A stretch of 18,579 bases of DNA from Prevotella sp. UBA1104 (GTDB lineage: Bacteria; Bacteroidota; Bacteroidia; Bacteroidales; Bacteroidaceae): NCBI GenBank assembly GCA_002314055.1, contig DCBP01000125.1, positions 7,164 through 25,742 of the forward strand. Direction: 5' to 3'. This document shows positions 15,517 to 18,579 of the stretch, piece by piece; position 1 is the first letter of the stretch, and each line of letters starts with the position of its first letter. A model generated the notes under the pieces. The model did no database searches. It worked only from the letters and a program-made list of their open reading frames with translations, and was not told the DNA's origin. A program made the translations under genes and the position numbers.

Positions 15517-16301
15517 TTATTCATGTTGTTTTGTTCTTTGATATTGATAAAGAAATCTCCCCATGCCGAAAGCCAATAGCTGTTATATGTGTTTTGTGGA
15601 ATATTCAGAACACAACTTTTTCTGTTGCAACCAGCAAAAACGCCATTACCAAGCAATGGCGGTCTTTTGCAATCAACAGACACCAACGACAGTGACGCAC
15701 AGTCTTCAAATGCTCCATTGCCTACTGCTTCAACATCACCTACTATTCTAATATCTTTCAAAGAAGAGCAGCCAAAGAAAACACGTTCACCTATGGTTTT
15801 CAAGCTGTCTCCCAATTTTACTTCAGCAAGTTTTTTACATCCCATAAAGGCACATTCCCTTATTTCCGTCGACGTTTGAGGAAGAGAAACTTTCTCCAGA
15901 CTTCTACACCCATAAAACACATATTCGCCAACTATATTGTTCCAGGAATACACCCCAGCCATGCGTTTTGACTTTTCGTCGAAGTAATAATACATGCCAC
16001 CACTTACTATCATAGTCTCTGACATGTCAATACTGGCAAGTTTGCCGTCAGCATTACCATCCGACTCCTCACAACCAGCCATCTCACGTATAAACTGTAT
16101 ATCGTCACCGTTGATTTGTCCTGTCAGTTTAAGATCAGTAATACAATATTTCTTACTCTCACCAATCATATTTGAAAGATTGCCGGGTTTATCCACACAA
16201 ACAGTAATCTGCTTTGTTATCAAACCATTGTCTGCAGCAAAGACAGACATTGAAAAGATAAGGCAAAGTGAAATAATATTCAGACGCTTTAATTTTTTCA
16301 T
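15513..16301 (-). CDS. Secreted BspA-type leucine-rich-repeat protein coupled to wecA
   Basis: A 262-residue protein with a signal peptide (about 1-22, MKKLKRLNIISLCLIFSMSV...). A non-repeat N-terminal domain (about 25-120, with ITDLKLTGQINGDD typical of the BspA lead-in) is followed by four to five LRR_5 units: YVFYGCRSLEKVSLPQ, CAFMGCKKLAEVKLGD, RVFFGCSSLKDIRIVG, GAFEDCASLSLVSVD and GVFAGC. The usual cap is YNSYWLSAWGDFF. No lipobox or obvious anchor is seen. The gene overlaps wecA by 4 nt, an unusual pairing of a secreted LRR protein with a cytoplasmic-membrane transferase. A role in the envelope is likely; the ligand is unknown. Upstream is the GC-rich repeat element. Confidence 0.88.
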   Translation of the reverse strand: MKKLKRLNIISLCLIFSMSVFAADNGLITKQITVCVDKPGNLSNMIGESKKYCITDLKLTGQINGDDIQFIREMAGCEESDGNADGKLASIDMSETMIVSGGMYYYFDEKSKRMAGVYSWNNIVGEYVFYGCRSLEKVSLPQTSTEIRECAFMGCKKLAEVKLGDSLKTIGERVFFGCSSLKDIRIVGDVEAVGNGAFEDCASLSLVSVDCKRPPLLGNGVFAGCNRKSCVLNIPQNTYNSYWLSAWGDFFINIKEQNNMNK

Positions 16302-16326
16302 GTTCCTTTTTCAATATTTATATTTT

Positions 16327-16489
16327 TTCTTCCCCTCCCCCGCCTCCCCCTCCGGGGGCGGAGCAGTTACCCTTGTTTGCCATTTCATTACATATTATGT
16401 CATATTATCATTGACTTACAAATATTCTACTCCAAAGTAGAAAAGGAAACTGCTCCGCCCTCGGAGGGGGAGGCGGGGGAGGGGAAGAA
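16327..16489. repeat. GC-rich 42-bp inverted repeats around an AT-rich core (MITE/REP-like)
   Basis: The arms are 16327-16368 and 16448-16489; the right arm is the reverse complement of the left in 41 of 42 positions (single C/T difference). They enclose a 79-bp AT-rich core with a small hairpin TTCTACT/AGTAGAA (16425-16442) and two copies of CATATTAT. The arms are almost pure C (left) or G (right) runs, quite unlike the AT-rich surroundings, and have four G-runs that might fold as a G-quadruplex. No transposase and no clear target-site duplication are seen. It lies between the BACON gene stop (16511) and the LRR gene start (16301). Confidence 0.85.
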
Positions 16490-16510
16490 CTAAAAGTTCA
16501 TCAACACATA

Positions 16511-17899
16511 TTAATAAGCACGCTGTTTTACCTTAAATGAACACGCCACAGTACCTTTCTTATTGGAAATGGTTACCACATCTTCACGATCGGAACTTGA
16601 ATTATAATTGCCACCATAAGACAAACGGACATATCCCCGAACATAATCGCTGTACGAATTATAACCATAAAGGCTTGTACTCAACCACGATGCAGAATTT
16701 GAAACTTTCAAGTCGCTCCAATCTATATTTGTTCTGAAATAAAGCTCTGTTGAACCGCTATAGTAGTTAGTTGTATACGGATTACCCTCCGAATACCCAT
16801 TATCCATAGTTATATATGGTGCTTCCTGCTCCACATTCAGTTTCACACCCGTATCCCCATTTCGGTATTTCAAAGTTATTATGCCTGTACGCTTGACATC
16901 GGCATCATTGGCTGTGGCTGTGATACGTAGAATATAATTACCGTAGCCTCTATGGTAATGGCCTTCATCATCGTTACTGTTTTTCTCCAACTTCACCTCA
17001 CACCAGCTTGATGCAGTATTTTCGACATCAATATTTTCAAGCGGAATATTACTGTTTACATATACATATTTGCCAGTTCCACTCACAGGAAGGTTCATAG
17101 ATGTTACGTATGAACCATTACCATCATATAGTTTCATTCTCGGCTCTGCCGCTCCACGAGTTACCTTTATTTCCTTTTTCTTGCCGTAACCAGTAGTGAG
17201 AGTTATCGTTGCAGTAGAATCTCCTATGAAATCCGATGCTGCAACAGATACGTCCACGGCATTTGTCAAAAAGCTTTTACTTAAAGAAGATGTTGGAGTA
17301 ACTCTACACCAGTCTGCTGAAGATTTACAAGAAAAGCATATAGGTTCATTGTCGAGAAACTTTATCTCTTCCATTCCGCCTTCATTGGTAAACGAAAGTT
17401 CATCCTTGGCGAGCTGTATATCTTCGTCTTTTCCATAGAAAGGATGCTGGTATCGTATATTATACCCAATAACATTACCGTCAGTATCCCGAACCTCGTC
17501 ATCAACATATATTCTGTAAAAATCCCGAGAGGTACCGTTATACCAAACATATCCATAACCTTTCCTAACAGCTATTTTATCCGCCCATCCTGATTTAGGG
17601 ATAAAGTTTATATCTCCAAGTTTCTTCACATTTGCAGTCAAAGCAAATCGAGTATTATAATAACCATGTTGGTAATAGTCATCAGTCTGAAAATTATTAT
17701 CCTCTCCGATATACACACCATCAAGTTTTGTTGCCTTGTCCTTATCCCCTTTCAACATCGAGAGTACTACCTCGTTGTCGAGTCCTTCACCGGCAGAACC
17801 ACCATTGGGTTCATCATTATCGCTACTGCATGAAGTCAATGCAGCAATCGGCAGAGCTGCCACTAATACGGCAGCAATAAAAGTTTTTTTGCTATTCAT
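16511..17899 (-). CDS. BACON-domain surface lipoprotein
   Basis: A 462-residue lipoprotein: type II signal peptide with lipobox ALTSC (lipidated Cys24), followed by the acidic SSDNDEP, which fits a Bacteroidetes surface-export signal. After an N-terminal domain of unknown type (about 40-180, including WYNGTSRDFYRIYVDDE) come three BACON-like beta-sandwich units at about 185-255 (CFSCKSSADWCRVTP), 258-360 (YVYVNSNIPLENIDVE...SSWCEV) and 362-460 (LYFRTNIDWSDLKVSNSASW). The family's W near the start of each unit and the terminal FKVKQRA strand are visible. BACON modules are thought to bind carbohydrate or act as spacers in surface glycan proteins. The predicted promoter and structured RNA lie just upstream; the GC-rich repeat follows. 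Confidence 0.85.
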   Translation of the reverse strand: MNSKKTFIAAVLVAALPIAALTSCSSDNDEPNGGSAGEGLDNEVVLSMLKGDKDKATKLDGVYIGEDNNFQTDDYYQHGYYNTRFALTANVKKLGDINFIPKSGWADKIAVRKGYGYVWYNGTSRDFYRIYVDDEVRDTDGNVIGYNIRYQHPFYGKDEDIQLAKDELSFTNEGGMEEIKFLDNEPICFSCKSSADWCRVTPTSSLSKSFLTNAVDVSVAASDFIGDSTATITLTTGYGKKKEIKVTRGAAEPRMKLYDGNGSYVTSMNLPVSGTGKYVYVNSNIPLENIDVENTASSWCEVKLEKNSNDDEGHYHRGYGNYILRITATANDADVKRTGIITLKYRNGDTGVKLNVEQEAPYITMDNGYSEGNPYTTNYYSGSTELYFRTNIDWSDLKVSNSASWLSTSLYGYNSYSDYVRGYVRLSYGGNYNSSSDREDVVTISNKKGTVACSFKVKQRAY

Positions 17900-17956
17900 A
17901 TATTTTGTACAGGTTTTATTGTTAATAATTTCTCAACTTACACTAGTCCCGAAACT

Positions 17957-18005
17957 AAAGTATAGACAATAAAAAAACGTGGACTAATAACTTCGTCTAT
18001 ACTTT
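17957..18005 (-). promoter_or_regulatory. Second hairpin (11 bp) overlapping the RNA 3' side, with a T7 run in its loop
   Basis: A perfect 11-bp inverted repeat, AAAGTATAGAC (17957-17967) with GTCTATACTTT (17995-18005), has a 27-nt loop. In the minus-strand RNA the loop contains seven U (from 17977 to 17971). Its upstream arm shares four nucleotides (18002-18005) with the outer helix of the larger RNA, so the two structures compete at that point. It sits about 60 nt before the BACON gene ATG and might be a switch, a 3' stem of the RNA, or an operator. Confidence 0.5.
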
Positions 18006-18128
18006 CAGAGGTATCGCCAAACACCATTGCAGCTATATACGAGTAAAAGCCCACGCCTGTACACAGACGTGAGCATTAACTTCTACTCTTAGCTGCTTCA
18101 TTCAAATTTGGCGATTTTCTGAAAGCAA
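17971..18128 (-). ncRNA. Unassigned structured RNA (6S-like candidate or leader of the BACON gene)
   Basis: The minus strand can form one long interrupted hairpin with five helices: 18125-18118/18009-18002 (8 bp, CUUUCAGA), 18115-18107/18021-18013 (9 bp, AUCGCCAAA), 18096-18090/18035-18029 (7 bp, GCAGCUA), 18088-18084/18045-18041 (5 bp, GAGUA) and 18074-18064/18059-18049 (11 bp, closing a UGUA loop). The last helix is continuous only in the minus-strand RNA, because two pairs are U-G there but C/A mismatches on plus. This marks the strand. A -7 box at 18134-18141 would start the RNA a few bases before the first helix, and a T7 run at 17977-17971 could end it. The overall form, a long rod with an internal bubble, recalls 6S RNA, but no sequence match was established. 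Confidence 0.6.
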
Positions 18129-18133
18129 GAATA

Positions 18134-18141
18134 CAAAGCTA
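18134..18141 (-). promoter_or_regulatory. -7 box directly upstream of the structured RNA
   Basis: The minus strand reads TAGCTTTG, matching TAnnTTTG, and the expected start falls about at 18128, right at the foot of the long hairpin. No TTTG is seen at -33, so this box may be weaker than the one at 18204-18211 or rely on another feature. Confidence 0.45.
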
Positions 18142-18203
18142 ACGCTTCTTTATAATATGTCGTTTTCTTTTTGTTACATAAGCATTATTTTTTTTACTTT
18201 GTG

Positions 18204-18233
18204 CAAAGTTACACATTATTTTCTTTACACAAA
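18204..18233 (-). promoter_or_regulatory. Full Bacteroidetes promoter upstream of the RNA/BACON gene
   Basis: The minus strand has TTTG (18233-18230), an 18-nt spacer, then TAACTTTG (18211-18204). Predicted start is near 18198, giving about 300 nt of leader before the BACON ATG that would include the whole structured RNA. The box lies in a palindrome ACTTTG-TG-CAAAGT (18196-18209), which might also be an operator. Confidence 0.65.
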
Positions 18234-18326
18234 AGAGTTTAATGTAAAACTGTAAAAAATATATACTACGATACTTTATGAATGCATCTCATATACGACG
18301 AATTGTTCGTTGCTGAAAGTGGCTCT

Positions 18327-18467
18327 TTAATCCCGTATCGAGCAAGTCAAAATATATTGCATTTGGAATTTTTTGGCGTAAGAAAGTGCTTTTCGTCTAA
18401 AATCCTTAACACCTAAATTGACGAAGAACAAAAATAGTAATTTTAAAAAATCCTTCACCGCCGTCAT
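18327..18467 (-). CDS. Possible small ORF of 46 aa (hypothetical, may be part of a repeat)
   Basis: The minus strand gives a 46-codon ORF starting MTAVKDFLKLLFLFF and ending CSIRD then TAA, with a hydrophobic centre, a repeated VKDF and a basic part (FRRKALSYAKKF). The same frame continues upstream to the window edge with just one stop (18489-18491). No promoter is evident and it overlaps the inverted repeat at 18451-18501. I do not recognise a domain. It may be a relic or dispersed repeat rather than a gene. Confidence 0.25.
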   Translation of the reverse strand: MTAVKDFLKLLFLFFVNLGVKDFRRKALSYAKKFQMQYILTCSIRD

Positions 18468-18501
18468 AAAGCGTTGACAATAAACTATTTATGGTGAAGG
18501 A
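18451..18501 (-). terminator. Inverted repeat, possible terminator for a gene entering from the right
   Basis: A 9-bp stem TCCTTCACC (18451-18459) with GGTGAAGGA (18493-18501) has a 33-nt loop that holds a further GTCA/TGAC pairing. On the minus strand the stem is followed by ATTTTTT. The long loop weakens the case. Two minus frames are open from the window edge to stops at 18505 and 18489, so an off-window gene may end here. Confidence 0.35.
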
Positions 18502-18579
18502 ATTTTATAAATCAAACTTACTGGAGTATCGTTTTGCCACGGAGCAGGTGTTGTAACTACCGTTAAAAGTGTTTTCAAC

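Larger units (their letters stand above)
17900..18579. other. Intergenic region upstream of the BACON gene
   Basis: Apart from the RNA, hairpin, promoter boxes, small ORF and terminator-like repeat listed separately, nothing else is supported here. The part from 18240 to 18326 is AT-rich with no recognisable motif. Confidence 0.5.

Noticed and set aside
16327..16489. Simple Rho-independent terminator
   Set aside because: The stem is far too long, the 79-nt core too large, and neither strand has a proper T-run after the second arm.
17971..18128. Known metabolite riboswitch
   Set aside because: No TPP, cobalamin, SAM, FMN or glycine consensus blocks could be recognised; a single long rod does not resemble their multi-branched cores.
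1..18579. CRISPR array or tRNA genes
   Set aside because: No regularly spaced direct repeats and no cloverleaf other than the tRNA-like part of tmRNA were seen.

Overview
The window looks like a chromosomal stretch from a Bacteroidales bacterium, most likely Prevotellaceae. The evidence is an AT-rich background, promoters of the Bacteroidetes type (-33 TTTG, -7 TAnnTTTG), a one-piece tmRNA with tag GENNYALAA, BspA-type leucine-rich-repeat proteins, a BACON-domain lipoprotein, and genes of the AAA-ATPase/PD-(D/E)XK and PDDEXK_2 families that are common in this group. The genus is an inference; no 16S or core marker other than tmRNA is present. Apart from tmRNA, every convincing gene is on the minus strand, so transcription runs from high to low coordinates.

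Layout in transcription order. (1) 17900-18579: intergenic, with a good promoter pair, a long well-paired minus-strand RNA (about 17971-18128; a 6S-RNA-like candidate or a structured leader) and a small possible ORF or repeat at the right edge. (2) 16511-17899: BACON lipoprotein. It is followed by a striking GC-rich 163-bp inverted-repeat element (16327-16489). (3) 15513-16301 and 14419-15516: a secreted LRR protein translationally coupled to a WecA-like polyprenyl-phosphate sugar-1-phosphate transferase. (4) 13943-14340, plus strand: ssrA tmRNA with its own promoter and a terminator hairpin. (5) 13028-13495: a second small LRR protein. (6) 904-12858: one long polysaccharide (capsule/exopolysaccharide) operon. 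It has an initiating sugar-phosphate transferase and a Wza-like SLBB exporter, then an inserted defence/selfish block (AAA-ATPase with a PD-(D/E)XK nuclease domain, and an MNT/HEPN toxin-antitoxin pair), then a Wzz-like chain-length protein, Wzx flippase, Wzy polymerase and three glycosyltransferases. (7) 1-779: 5' part of a PDDEXK_2 nuclease/transposase-family gene with its own near-perfect promoter.

How it works together: the 12217-12858 transferase (and/or WecA) loads the first sugar-phosphate on undecaprenyl phosphate. The three glycosyltransferases extend the unit, Wzx flips it, Wzy polymerises it under Wzz control, and the Wza-like protein exports it. No BY-kinase, no phosphatase and no nucleotide-sugar synthesis genes are in the window, so those must lie elsewhere.

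The points most worth a second look are the structured RNA upstream of the BACON gene, the MNT/HEPN + ATPase block inside the capsule operon with a decayed second copy of the ATPase 3' end just beyond it, and the GC-rich inverted-repeat element.
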